Shown here in pieces: positions 34,801-45,989 of a stretch of 64,000 nucleotides of DNA. A program made the position numbers and the translations under genes. The notes under the pieces were generated by a model. The model was not told the origin of the DNA and did no database searches. It was given only the letters and a program-made list of their open reading frames with translations. The stretch is from Takifugu bimaculatus (lineage: Eukaryota > Chordata > Actinopteri > Tetraodontiformes > Tetraodontidae). The first letter of the stretch is position 1. Each line of letters begins with the position of its first letter. The stretch is from the NCBI GenBank assembly GCA_004026145.2, contig CP034992.1, positions 2,866,927-2,930,926 on the forward strand, written 5' to 3'.

Positions 34801-35695
34801 CGCTGCTCTCCAGGGAGTCTGAGGTCGGTGAATAAGAGATTTCATTGCCCATTTTTATGTGTGGGTATAAAGGGAGAGAGGGAATGATAGCCAATCCCAG
34901 ACTAGTTGTAAAATCCAAAGTGCATTTGTCTCACATCATCCACAAAGTGAGACTAAAACAAAATCACTCAGCAAATTCATGATAAAACCCAAGTAGATTC
35001 TCAGAGGTTTATCAGCGGTTCTGGAGGACCCAGTGGCTCCATTGGACATAGTTTTTATCATTTTGAACAATGGCATGGCCAATGTCCCAGAGATTTGGAA
35101 GGAGTTGGAGTTTTAAGGAGTGGTTTCCACAACTGCTTCTTCTTTGATGAGTTCTTTTTCTATTTTCCAAGATAGCCAATTAGCAGATATGGGTTTTTTA
35201 CTCTTTAGACATGGAAATAACTCATGTTTGGAAGCACAGCCAAAGTGCCTGACATCAACCTGGCTGCTGCATCCATAAAGAAACGAATGATTCATCCCTC
35301 CTGCAGGTCCAGGGACTTTGCAGACAGCAAGTATCTGTTTCACCACGCACAGTTTACCAGTGAAGTCCTTCCCGACAGGTTTCAAGAGGCCGTATCTGAT
35401 CAAAGTCACCTCTGAATGGTGCTTCGCTTGCGTTCACATTGAGCCTGTGTGGAAAGAAGTCGTTCAGGAGCTGGAGCCACTTGGTGAATCGACTAGAAAA
35501 AGACTGTCTGTGGGGGCCCACTGAGGGACGACTTCATGGTGACACCATTTTAATTGTGTAAAACCAGATTTGGTCCCAAATAGTCCCACCTTTTGTCGCT
35601 GTAGTCCAGGCTTGTTGCATTCGATTGTTTGTCCAACTGTGGGGTGTCATTAAGGTGATTTTACTGCTCCTGATCTTAACAATGAAGCACAGTGA

Positions 35696-35752
<57 letters not shown>

Positions 35753-35767
35753 TGCCTGCCTGCCTGT

Positions 35768-35807
<40 letters not shown>
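35696..35807 (+). repeat. (TGCC)n tetranucleotide microsatellite
   Basis: About 28 near-perfect TGCC units with a few TGTC interruptions. The run creates long spurious open frames on both strands. It lies inside the duplicated dnajc16 fragment, between the exon 4 copy and the last-exon copy. Confidence 0.95.
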
Positions 35808-36149
35808 AAGTCTGTCTTGCTGTCAACTCTGAAAAAACTTTAGCACACAATGTTAAATCGCCATTAAACACCACAGTTACATTTATTCATCAATATGAAA
35901 ACAAAGTAGATGAAAACTGTCCGCTCACAGTTAAACTGACTTGAACCTTCTATCTAGCGCTGATCATAGCTCATTCCTGGACTTTGCATAAGCTAATATT
36001 TGATGTTCTAGATCAAACGTTACGAACTGAGGACACGGCTTTAATTATAGTTGAGACACTGTAAGGTACTGTAAGGCCAAGCACAACGGTAATGTAACAA
36101 TGTGGCCAAAACAAGTGTTAATACCAGAAATAGTACAATTTATTCTTTA

Positions 36150-36395
36150 TCTTTACTAGAAAATCTCCTGAGGCAGCAGATAGGTACCGGCAGGCCAAGC
36201 GGAGTGCAGCTACAGCTGTTGCCGAGGCAAAGACCCGGGCATGGGAAGAGTTCGATGAGGCCATGGAGAATGACTTTCGGACGGCCTCAAAAAGGTTCTG
36301 GACCACCATCAGGTGTCTGAGGAAGGGGAAGCAGTGCAGTGCCCCCGCGACCGACTCCAGATAAGTGGTAGAGGATGGATGGATGGATGGATTTC
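36150..36395 (+). mobile_element. Non-LTR retrotransposon (LINE) fragment with GATG tail
   Basis: The plus-strand frame reads AADRYRQAKRSAATAVAEAK, then WEEFDEAMENDFRTASKRFW, a sequence typical of the region before the reverse transcriptase of a common fish LINE. The frame then jumps directly to a stop and a 3' tail with GGATGGATGG units. The reverse transcriptase itself is absent, so the copy is truncated at the 5' end and internally deleted. I do not assign a family. Confidence 0.7.
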
Positions 36396-36829
36396 AAACG
36401 CGGCTCTGCTCACGTCTACTACTCCCTTGGGAATGCAAACACAGATGACAGCTTCACTCTAGTCCTACTTAGTTTTGTGCTACTTGTTCAGTTAAAGGTT
36501 ATATCATAATTATTCTAAACTTCTATCCATGCAGGATGCTTCTCCTTCCTTAATACTGATAATCACCATCAATGGATGTCGCGGCGTCCCGTTCCAGATC
36601 TGGGCTCGCATTCTTGGGAGAATAAGGCCGCGTTTAATGGGGCTTTCCCACAACTCGCCGCCACTCTAGCTGGCTTTCCGTTCCACATACTGGATCCTTC
36701 CAAACATCCTGAGTCAAGCTGAGTTGAGATGAAAATGTTGATTTCGGCCATTGATTGGCCAAGAACTGAGGCATTCCCAGGACTCCCAGCTGCCATTTTT
36801 GAAACCCGCCACATGTGCATTCATATCCC

Positions 36830-37000
36830 TTTGGTGAACAACACACGAACAGCGACGCACAAACCAAGACTATGGTCCAACGACAAGGTCTTTGTGCTTG
36901 TTGGCTGACAAGAGAGTGCAGAAGGAGCTCGACAGCGGGATCCGAAATGAGAAGGTTTACCACAAGGTCTCTGAGCTGAGGACTGCTCACGCGTACCAGT
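36830..37000 (+). mobile_element. Trihelix/MADF-like (Myb/SANT-like) coding fragment, probably from a Harbinger-type transposon
   Basis: Across one frameshift the plus strand reads WSNDKVFVL and then ADKRVQKELDSGIRNEKVYH. This pattern is typical of the Myb/SANT-like DNA-binding proteins associated with fish PIF/Harbinger elements, and of genes domesticated from them. It has no start codon, lacks the rest of the domain, and sits between the worn dnajc16 piece and the second cda gene. It is either transposon debris or a fragment of a duplicated host gene. Confidence 0.45.
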
Positions 37001-37469
37001 GGACATTAACACAGTGTTGAGAATAGTGGAAGAGTGTCTGTAACTTAGCGATCACAGTCTCTTCCCTCTGTTAACTTTGATTCTGCACCTTTATTGTGTG
37101 AAATGAAATTAGCTACATCTTTCTCCGGACATACGTCATAATTTCTGTATGAAATAATTACCTCTAAAATCCATCATTTTAAAATGTAAAAATGTACCAC
37201 CATCTTTATCTGCTCTACTTCTCTTTATTGGAATAGCTATTTTGCATTCTGGGGCAATGAACAAAGAAAGTACAACTTAATTCTTTTAAAATAAAAAGCT
37301 TTAAAATGGTTTATTTATTTAAAACAAGAGAAGGTTTGATCTTATTCAGAGGTTTTGTTTAATCTGTTAATTTTAGCTTTGTTTAATGAATATTTAAAAA
37401 TACATAGTAGGATAGACGGTAAAAGAGTGGGAGAACCAGATCGTTTGTGTGGTCCGAATGAATTGGTGC

Positions 37470-39268
37470 TTATTCAGACACTTTGGACAGGTCATCAGGA
37501 CCAAATGAGATCGGAAGCAGGTCCTCCACTGTCCTCTCCAGGTAAGAACCATCAGCTTTGCTCAGGAACACTCTCCAATTTGTCCCAAACTGGATGGGCA
37601 AAGACAAAAGGAACAACACGTGGGACAATTTTTAACGAAACCTTTCAAATATTCCCGAGCATGATTACCCTCCATAATAAGACAGCATTTGCAAGAGATG
37701 CTGACACTTATGCAATAAGGTGAGAGGAGGAACGTCTCCTAACGGAGGCGCCTGAGGCGCGAATGGCCTGGATGAACTTGGATGCAACAGTAGAAACAAG
37801 TTTAGTTTAAAATTTAAACAGCCAAAGTCACGAGAGCCACCAGAGGCGTCGTACCTCCCTCAAGACCTGCCTGCAGCCACCACACGGGGAGATGTACTTC
37901 TCAGTCATGTCACTGGAAAGGAGAGACAAGAAAATTTGCATTTGTGAATGCATTAGTGCTGAAGACACGTGTCCTGCAGGCATTTCCTGTAAGGCTAGTC
38001 TGCTCTTCTGTCATGTGAAGCCACTCTTAATAACACACCTCACAGCGGGTGGGGATTAATGTTGGGCAGAGGCTGGAATCCTTGGGCCTCCCTTGCAATT
38101 TTTCTAACCCAAATGATTTTTTTTTAAAAAAAGCCTCTATTAATACGCAAATGAGATTAAACCCTGAGGGAAAAACTTATCTACGTATATTTGATTTCTG
38201 TTGCTTTTGTCCATTTTGGTGGAGCCTTTATGAGCTCACAGGTGAGTCAGCTCATAATGAGTTCAAGACGTACCAGAATTTTTTTATTTTTTTTTTAAAG
38301 TTCGATGTTTGGTAATGTGGGAATTTCAACAGTGTGAGCTTGTGAAATATTACAGGAAGTTGTGTTATCACATCCTTCCAACGTGAACAGGCAGAATTTA
38401 CCTGGCAATGGCAATGGCCTTGAACTGCCTGCATCCTTCTGACACCGCCTTCGCCACAGCGTTTCTTTCAGCACAGATTCCCAGGTTGTTACATGCATTC
38501 TCCACGTTGCAGCCTGTGGAAGATTCAGGTGATTTTCAGGATATTTGACTTTATCACCAACCTTTAAACTCATCCAGGGAACATTTCTTCTCCAGGAAGA
38601 ATGTTATACTTCTGAAAGCAAAGATGAGCCCATCGGCAATGTTTGACTAGCTAAGCTAGTGTTATTATTGATTAAAAGGTTGTTTTGTGTGCTGTGTGTG
38701 CACTTCGGTGGCACGCACTTCTGTTAGAGACTCACTACTGCACATTTTCAATATTGTTGTGTTTTTGTTGTCATTTATCAACAATGACATCACTAGAGTT
38801 TATGACCGCCTTGCTTTGAAGACCCCCCACCAATGTTGGATTTTCCAATTTTAATAGGAAAACTATCAAAACCTTTAAGCCGAGGAGTCCCAACACTTTG
38901 CAATGCGCCCTTATTTCAGTAGAAATAGCATTTGGTTGTTGCTTTTTGCTTTTGCAATATAGCAAATACAAATATTTATCCGGGCAATGGATACTGAGGT
39001 CAGCCCATGACCTTTTTCTGGTGGTTAATGTTAAACCCACCACTCTCCTATTAAAACAGACAAGTTTGTTATGTTCCTTACCTGTAATCACACGGTTGTC
39101 AGCAGTCAGGAGGGCAGACCCCACTCTGAACTTGCTGTATGGACAATAGGCTTGCTTTTTGGCTTCATGAGATTGTTCAATCAGCTTCTTGATCATTTCT
39201 GCAGACAACTGCGCCGAGCTGTGATCTGCAGCCTTCATCGCCTGGTTTTTGGTGTTGACCTGGGACAT
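37470..39268 (-). CDS. cda: Cytidine deaminase, right tandem copy (intact)
   Basis: This enzyme hydrolyses cytidine and deoxycytidine to uridine and deoxyuridine in pyrimidine salvage, normally as a zinc-dependent homotetramer. Exons on the minus strand: 39082-39268, 38402-38513, 37855-37912 and 37470-37589. They total 477 nt, 158 aa plus stop; human CDA is 146 aa. The zinc and catalytic sites are complete: C76-A77-E78 in GICAERNA, and P109-C110-G-G-C113. The spacing of 34 residues between the first two zinc cysteines equals that in human CDA. AYCPYSKFRVGSALL (exon 1) and FGTNWRVFLSKADGSY (exon 4) are typical. The chosen ATG gives an N-terminus longer than usual; a second ATG at codon 11 would give a length nearer the left copy. 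This is presumably the working cda gene of the pair. Confidence 0.95.
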
Positions 39269-39774
39269 ATCTGCTCTTTGGAGTGTCTGAGCGGCTTTTG
39301 TTGCTCTGCTTTATATGTGGATGTGCTGGAGTCAAAGGGGAGGGGAAATGACACAGCCAATCACCCAATATGATGTCACTGGGCTGTTATGAGATAAGAG
39401 GAGTCCTTATTGGCAGCAGCCTTTCAATCAAAACAAGTAGCTGAAGGTCCAGGATGTTGCTTCAAGTAATTATTAATAACGAGCAGACGGTGTGAGAAAA
39501 TATGGATCTTTATTAAATCCACTCCTAAATAGTGATAAGGAGAAAAACAACACATATTACCTATAAAATCCAAAGTGCCTTTTTTTGAGTGTGTACAGTA
39601 ATTGTCAGACTTATTTTTGACTGTATGCAATATTATCCTGAGTCCTCTCTCATGCGCTCCAGTTAGTGAGTGTAACAAAAGTCACTCAATGAATTTGTCC
39701 ATCCACCTTGTCCTCTGGGAGCCACCACTTATATGGACAGTGTAAAACACTGTTAGGCTCCATTGGTAGCGTCA

Positions 39775-41636
39775 TCAATTGTTCTGGGTGACCCAGTTGA
39801 TCCATTCAACGTAGTTTCTAACCTTGGTGTAGACCCCGGGGAAGTAAGCATAGGCACAGCCGATGCCCCAGGACACAATGCCCTCAAATTTACCATCACA
39901 TATGAGAGGACCTCCCGAGTCCCCCTGCAGAAGCAACAGAGAGGTCAAATGTTAATTCAAGTCCTCAACGGGTACGTTTGGAGTTCTGAAAGGCCACAGG
40001 TTCAATATTTTAAAAATATGTAATCATTAATATCTGCCATAAAGGATCCGACCATCCCCTGTAATTCTTGGAAGCAGGATTTTTTTTTTAAAAGTTTATG
40101 TTTATGCTTATTTTAAAAAGGAGAAATATAGACAAAATGTGCAGAAGAGTGACAGAAAAATGTTAATATCTCCTTGAAATCATTTTAGCTTTTGTCAGCT
40201 TCTGTCTCAGATGTTTAGACAGCAAATTCCCCCACAGTGAAGTGAGATTCTGCACAGGCCCAGTTTTAGGATGATGGTTGCAGTTGGTTCTTCCATGTTG
40301 ATTGACCATGGTTTGGTGTTTATTTAGATCTTTGATTTTTTTCCTGTTTAAAAAGTGCTTGTCCTCTCTCTGACCCTATGATTCATGCAGTTTTTATGGA
40401 AATGACGTTTGTCATCATTAATTGTGATTTAAGAACATTGGAATAAGCTGTTCTACTACCTATTCCAACACAAGCACGACTGCACACACCTGACAGGCGT
40501 CTTTTCCACCCAGGACGGAGCCGGCGCAGATCATGTTCTCTGTGATCCTGAAATAGTAGTAGAACCAGCAGTTGATAAAGATGTTCACGTCCACAGACCT
40601 CAGTTCAGGTGACTGAGCGTGGCTGGGGAGCCAAGTCACGCCCCAGCCGCTGACCGTGCACAAAGCCTTGTCAGTCAGGGGCGGTGTGTTGCTGTCTGGC
40701 AGTGCTGTCAAGTTGACCCTGGAGCTGATGTTAGCCGGACGGTCCAACTGAGCCAGAGAGGACATTTCCCTTCAGTCATTCAGTGCACATTACAACACCG
40801 CACACGGCAATAGTGACAGCTGGACAGCTTGTTATTAGCATATCTCTTTGGTTTCAGTCTGTACATTCTGGCTCACTGTCTAAGATTATTGACACATGTT
40901 TCTGAGAGGAATACACTGTGGATTATCAATCATTCCAACTGCTGTCAGTGACACCTGGTTGGGTCGTTCCTGGCACCACCTTAGCAGAAAATGTGTCAGA
41001 GCTGCGTGGGTCTTGCTTGAATTAAGTTTACATGGACATCGTGTATATTTCTTTTCCATACCTTTATCAGCATTATGTCATTATTGAATGACCAAGGTTT
41101 GTAATTATAATGCCGGATGATGCCAGAGACCGAGAATATCTGTTCGAAGCCCTCTATGGTGTGGATGTTATGTTCTCCCAGGACCACCTTCATCATGCTG
41201 CTCCTGAGGGGGCACAGAACAAGAAGAGGGAACTCAAATCAGATATTCTGATTGTTCTTTTTATGTCACATGACAAACAGCCCTTTTTCTTTTGTGAGTC
41301 TTCCGACTGGAATTCATGAAAGCTCTGAAGCTGCAGTTACTCACGGTCTCCAGCAGTGGGCGGCAGACACCACCCACTGGCGGTGGATGAGCGTGCCTCC
41401 ACAGAAGTGGTGGTCCATGAATAGAAGGGAGGCTTGGTGGTTAATGGAGTAAGGCTCCACCACTATTCCCCCGATGATTCGCTTCCCCATCACAGCTGAG
41501 AGATAGTGAGGAGGGTTTGTTAACTGACCATGACTTAAGCTATCATTTCAAATAAACAAGACAATTTCTGCTCACCTGTGAGGTTTATAATAAGGAGAAG
41601 GTGAAGCAAGGGGTGATAGAACAGAGTCAACTTCAT
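39775..41636 (-). CDS. Secreted trypsin-like serine protease
   Basis: Exons on the minus strand: 41576-41636, 41345-41495, 41062-41203, 40490-40747 and 39775-39924, giving 253 aa. Residues 1 to about 20 form a signal peptide (MKLTLFYHPLLHLLLIINLT). A short propeptide ending GKR precedes IIGG, the usual activation site, at residue 27. The triad is H67 (SAAHC), D113 (NNDIMLI) and S207 (GDSGGP). D201, six residues before the serine, corresponds to Asp189 and predicts cleavage after Arg or Lys. Glycines in SWGIGCA and PGV keep the pocket open. The length and five-exon structure fit the trypsin family. An unusual aromatic run (NCWFYYYF) lies between the SGWG and MICAG motifs. The pancreatic or extracellular site is inferred from family. 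I cannot name an orthologue. Confidence 0.92.
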
Positions 41637-42065
41637 CGTAGCAGCTACAAAAAACACGCAAAGAAATAATTCAGTGACAAAGCCATGAATACAAATGGGT
41701 CTTATGGGCTGCATAAATTAGCTCTGCAGGCCAGACTGTGGCTCATATGAAAATGATAAGAAAGTTCAGAGTTTATTCCTGACGGGAACTTCTGCAGCCA
41801 AATTTTCAAGCTATCGCTTTCTATGGTTTCATTTTTCAATTGATGAATTCCCAATAAAGCAGCATCAAAACTCACCTAAATCTGGAGCCAATTAAGTATA
41901 GAGTTCAGGTCCAACATCCACACACTGGCACACCCACCCTCACACGCTGCTCTCATACCGGGACATCACAGCCAAGCCTGAGAACGCTCCGAAGGCTTTT
42001 ATACTCTTACCCCTGTCATACTCATTGTTCCTTGCCTTTGTGCACTTTATCCAAGTGTCTCTCTC

Positions 42066-42109
42066 TCACACACAGACACACACACAAACACACACACACA
42101 CACACACAG
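42066..42109 (+). repeat. (CA)n microsatellite
   Basis: An imperfect CA repeat with AGA and AAA interruptions, about 430 bp upstream of the protease start codon. Confidence 0.9.
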
Positions 42110-42467
42110 AAAAACACAGTGTGACCTAGTACATGACAAAAACCCACAGCCTTCTCTTTCATGGCCTCTCTCTTCCTAAGGGCTGGCCCTCATTGGTTCA
42201 GGCTATTGTCGTCTAATGGAGACAAAATTACCCTCTATGGCAATGAATAGCATGGGGGCCAATAAATTAATCAAATTACACTGCCTGTGATGTCTGAGCA
42301 TGATGATTTTGTCAGCCTCTGCTGGTAGAATGCTGCAGGACACACTGGACTGACGTAATCTGCTTTCTAAGCAAGTCCGTTTAAGGGTTATCCGGATCAG
42401 TCGGTCCCTGGCCCAATGACTGGTCACTTTTGGAATTCCAGCTCTTGTTGTTTTTGTTCTTGTGCAC

Positions 42468-42468
<1 letters not shown>

Positions 42469-42503
<35 letters not shown>
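42469..42503 (+). repeat. (CA)n microsatellite
   Basis: An uninterrupted CA run of about 17 units. Confidence 0.95.
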
Positions 42504-42505
<2 letters not shown>

Positions 42506-43274
42506 GCTTTAGGTTAGTAACTCAGCTCCTCCACGCACTCTCCACTCCCCGAGGGAGTCCCACTGTTGGGATGAAACCATATAGCCGACTCTGTCTCCCC
42601 CCAGGATGCAAAACCAAGAGGACAAGTAGGTTGTCTTTGTGTGAGGGACAGAGAGCGGTGCGGTGAGGCCTTTCACCAAGCTGCACGTGCAGAGCAGATC
42701 AGCAGTGACTGTGGATTCTGCTCACAGGGACCGCCACTGGTAGGCCGCCGTCATTTGGGCCGTTCTCATGGGCAAATGTGTACATTTGTGCCAAGTTTCA
42801 GACTGAAATCCGAACAGTGATGTTATGTGCGCTTCACATTGATTTTCAGATCTTGATGGTTATGTTCAGAGCACATGGAGATTCAGCTCCAGGTTAAGAT
42901 GACTCGCCCAGATTTTTAGCTGCCGACCCGAGGAGACAGTGTTCTGTTTTAAATTGCCTCACAAAAGCCATTTCACGGGTTTGACTCATTGCAAGCATGT
43001 TCTCCAGACCAGGTAAAGGTGAAGTTGTTCTCTGTGGTTTTTATCCTATTAAAATAAAGGTCAAGTAAAGAGAAGAAAAAAATTGATTTTACAAAGTAAT
43101 TTCAGCAAAAATAACTCTAATAATGAAAGACCCCGCAAATTTATATCAGTATATTTTTCTGAATGTATGGGACAACCAATAAAAGTATTTGATTGAAAAA
43201 GCATAAGCAGAATAAGCATAAAAAGTGGTTTTATTGTTTACCCCCAGAGGGATATATCACTGAAGAAAGTGGAA

Positions 43275-43345
43275 TGGTTAGGGGTTAGGGTTGGGGTTAG
43301 GGTTGGGGTTAGGGTTAGGGAGTTAGGATTGGTGGTTAGGGTTAG
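43275..43345 (+). repeat. Interstitial telomeric repeat (TTAGGG-like)
   Basis: About 70 bp made of GGGTTA units with GGGGTT variants, then one degenerate unit and a final GGTTAGGGTTAG. Just after it, AACCCTAA at 43352-43359 forms an inverted partner to TTAGGGTT at 43336-43343, with an 8-bp gap. The block is short and degenerate. Confidence 0.9.
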
Positions 43346-44455
43346 ATCTACAACCCTAAACACCGGGTTTGCAAAGGTAAAGATGACATCATGAAGGAGA
43401 AGTTTTTGATGGCGAGAGGTCAGGCCGACCATGGCTGTGATGGTGAAGGGGTGGTAGGTTACCCCACTGGAATCACAGAAGCGGGGGCGCCTCATTTCTT
43501 TCCCATGGGAGTGTGTTGTTGAGTATGAGGATCGCTTGTATTCTTAAGCCTTTAGGCTTTACTCACCCTGACCAGGCGAAGGGAGCAGTGAACCCCAAAT
43601 CTCTCCTGGTGCTTCCTCACTGGTGTGCCAATGAGAGGAAACTGTCAACATAACCACATAACAGAGACTGAACAGGAATATCTCTCCATTCCCACCATGT
43701 AAAGCTATTCATTGTAAGATTGCTTCTAAAACGTTGTCATTGTCATATCTGACACTTATTCCCAGCAGGACATGTCAGAACACCACTGTCTTATCAGTCA
43801 GATGCTGCACTGCTCGGTTAAAAGAGCTTGATAGAGGCTCGTTTTTAAAAACAGGGAAGAAACAAATGCAAATTCATTTTTCACTGTGATCTAAAACCTG
43901 AACGAGCTCTGTTGAAGAGTGACCTTGCCCCGCTGCGCACTCTGGATGTGAATTTACTGCTGTAATCAAAGACGCTGCCTTCATGCTCCGCTTGTTCAGA
44001 CAGAATTCATTAAGCGGCCGTTAAATTTGAGGACTTGATTGGATTTAAATCTGAGTTCCTGTTCAAAACTTTTATCTTTATGTTCTTTTGCACTCCTACA
44101 TGTGTGAGATCTGCTGATCCAGGTGTTCTCGTGCTGTAAAAACAGCCTCTAACGTTGATGTTCTGCAGTGATACGTGTCTCTGTGGGTCCTGTTTACTCT
44201 CAGCCCATCTAACAGGGAGAGAACAACAACACCGCATGTTTGAAGCCTATATTCTGTGAATTCTGGAGATTCTAGGAAACCCCGTCAACAGCAGGCAGCC
44301 ACACAAAGCTCTCTTCTTCCTCCTCTTCATCATCATCATTATCAGGCTGATGATAATAGATCCTTATAATGGAAGCCGCAACTGATGATTCATAGTTAAA
44401 AAGAAAAATGATGATCCATATTGACTGCATATAATACCTCTGTTTTGAAAGCACT

Positions 44456-44524
44456 GCACACACACATGTGCACACACACATTTGCACACACACACACGTG
44501 CACACACACACACACATGCACACA
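44456..44524 (+). repeat. Imperfect (CA)n microsatellite
   Basis: CA runs broken by TG and TTTG steps. The minus strand translates as a spurious Cys/Val-rich frame. Confidence 0.85.
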
Positions 44525-45922
44525 GATTTCATCATAAGCAATGATAATGCATCAGCGTAGTGATACAGTATAGATGAACCTGCCCGGCATGGTAACCCAT
44601 GTTGCCATGGTAACGGTGTTAAAGGCTGGGATTGGCAGAGGGTTCCTGGATGGTTTTTTTGAAGGTGAACTTTCACTCAGGGCACCCGAGCTGCACGTGG
44701 ATTCAACGGCGGACACTTTAACAAAAGACTTTTATTCAGAGCTCAGACAGCCTCTCTGGGGTTAAAAGCAGGTTGTAAGAAACGTGTTTCAGTTTCTGAC
44801 ATATTGAATTGAGGCATTTTCTAAATGACTGCATTAGTTTAGTCTGTTGATACTATAAATCTGCGGCTAACAGACATTTTTACACAAAATTATAATGTAA
44901 AAAGTATAGAAAACAGTCTGTAATATTCCTACTCAACCATCCTAACCTGAGGGCGATGTACTGCGGGATTAGCTGTTACGTAAGACAGTCAGGGAGAGCC
45001 CCTCACTCTAGTGTTTCAGGACCCAGAGTGACGTGGTGACAGTAGAAGGTCAGGTTATATTGGATTACTGTTAGGTTTGGCCTCCCGGGCGTCAGAAAAC
45101 CACTATTTGTCAGTCTGGGTCAATAGACTTTAAGGGAGCTTTAGGAGGGGCCCCACGCTTTATGTCGCCCTTTTGTTCAGCGAAGGTTCTCCCTGTTTTA
45201 GAAAACAAACTTTAAAAGCGTGATTGAAACCCACACCTGCTGAGTCGCTGGACTTTCAGATAATGCGGTTAGTAGTTTAGACAAATGCAGCAGGAAGATT
45301 TTGGTGTTTTAAAATGTTAGTCGAGGGAACAGCACAAGCTTTTATTAACTTTTGGCTCCTCTTGAGTGGAGATCCAGTGACCTGTTTTGTGAACTTTTCT
45401 AGTGCTGTTTCTGTTTCTCACAGACAGAAAATGATGGTTCCAGTTAAAACAGAACCGTTCTTGACAATCTACAGCTGTAAGACTTAATAATGGATGGGAG
45501 CAGTCATGTTAAGATAGATTCCCACACACCCAGTCAGGCAAAGGGGGAAGTTTTCAACCTTCAAAGGGTTAAATCAAGGACAGGAGACTGAATATTAGGG
45601 ATCTACATTTCAAGGTTGTCCTCTTCTTCTCCTCTTTCTCTTATATTGATGATGGCATCCCCATAATGCAACAGTTTGAAGATCTGTCTCTGAGATAACG
45701 CTCATCTGGCGTTCCCTCAGTGGACTCAGCGAGAGTCGCTGTGTAGAGACTAACGTGCCGTGATCTCACAACGTGAGCAGATGGTCCAAACCGCTGCCTC
45801 CGAGCAAACAGCCGGTGCGCGAGCAGGTGATGTCGGAACGATTGTCCATGATGGCGACACGCAGCAAAAACCCCAGAGTGAAACCAAACAGCACACAGAA
45901 ATCTGACCTTGGGGCATCATTT

Positions 45923-45924
<2 letters not shown>

Positions 45925-45958
<34 letters not shown>

Positions 45959-45989
45959 GTGTGTGTGTGCGTGTGTGTGTGTGTGTGTA
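45925..45989 (+). repeat. (GT)n microsatellite
   Basis: A GT run with two GC interruptions, about 65 bp. Spurious open frames cross it on both strands. Confidence 0.95.

Larger units (their letters stand above)
35100..36620 (+). pseudogene. Partial, broken duplicate of dnajc16
   Basis: Positions 35122-35220 match the end of dnajc16 exon 3 and the start of the following intron. Positions 35306-35481 reproduce exon 4 almost base for base, including the acceptor (CTCCTGCAG) and the CFAC thioredoxin motif. One extra G near 35378 (CCCGACAGG against CCGGACAG) breaks the frame, and the donor has changed from GTGAGT to GTGAAT. Exons 5-14 are missing. A worn piece of the last exon appears at about 36,530-36,620, following the same acceptor context and including the segment matching NADKHRHWM and the RS-rich part. 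A roughly 65-bp segment at about 35,226-35,290 has no counterpart in the parent intron. The copy cannot encode a functional J-protein. Confidence 0.88.

Noticed and set aside
35625..35874. Long Cys/Leu/Pro and Arg/Gln/Ala/Gly repeat frames on both strands
   Set aside because: They are translations of the TGCC microsatellite.
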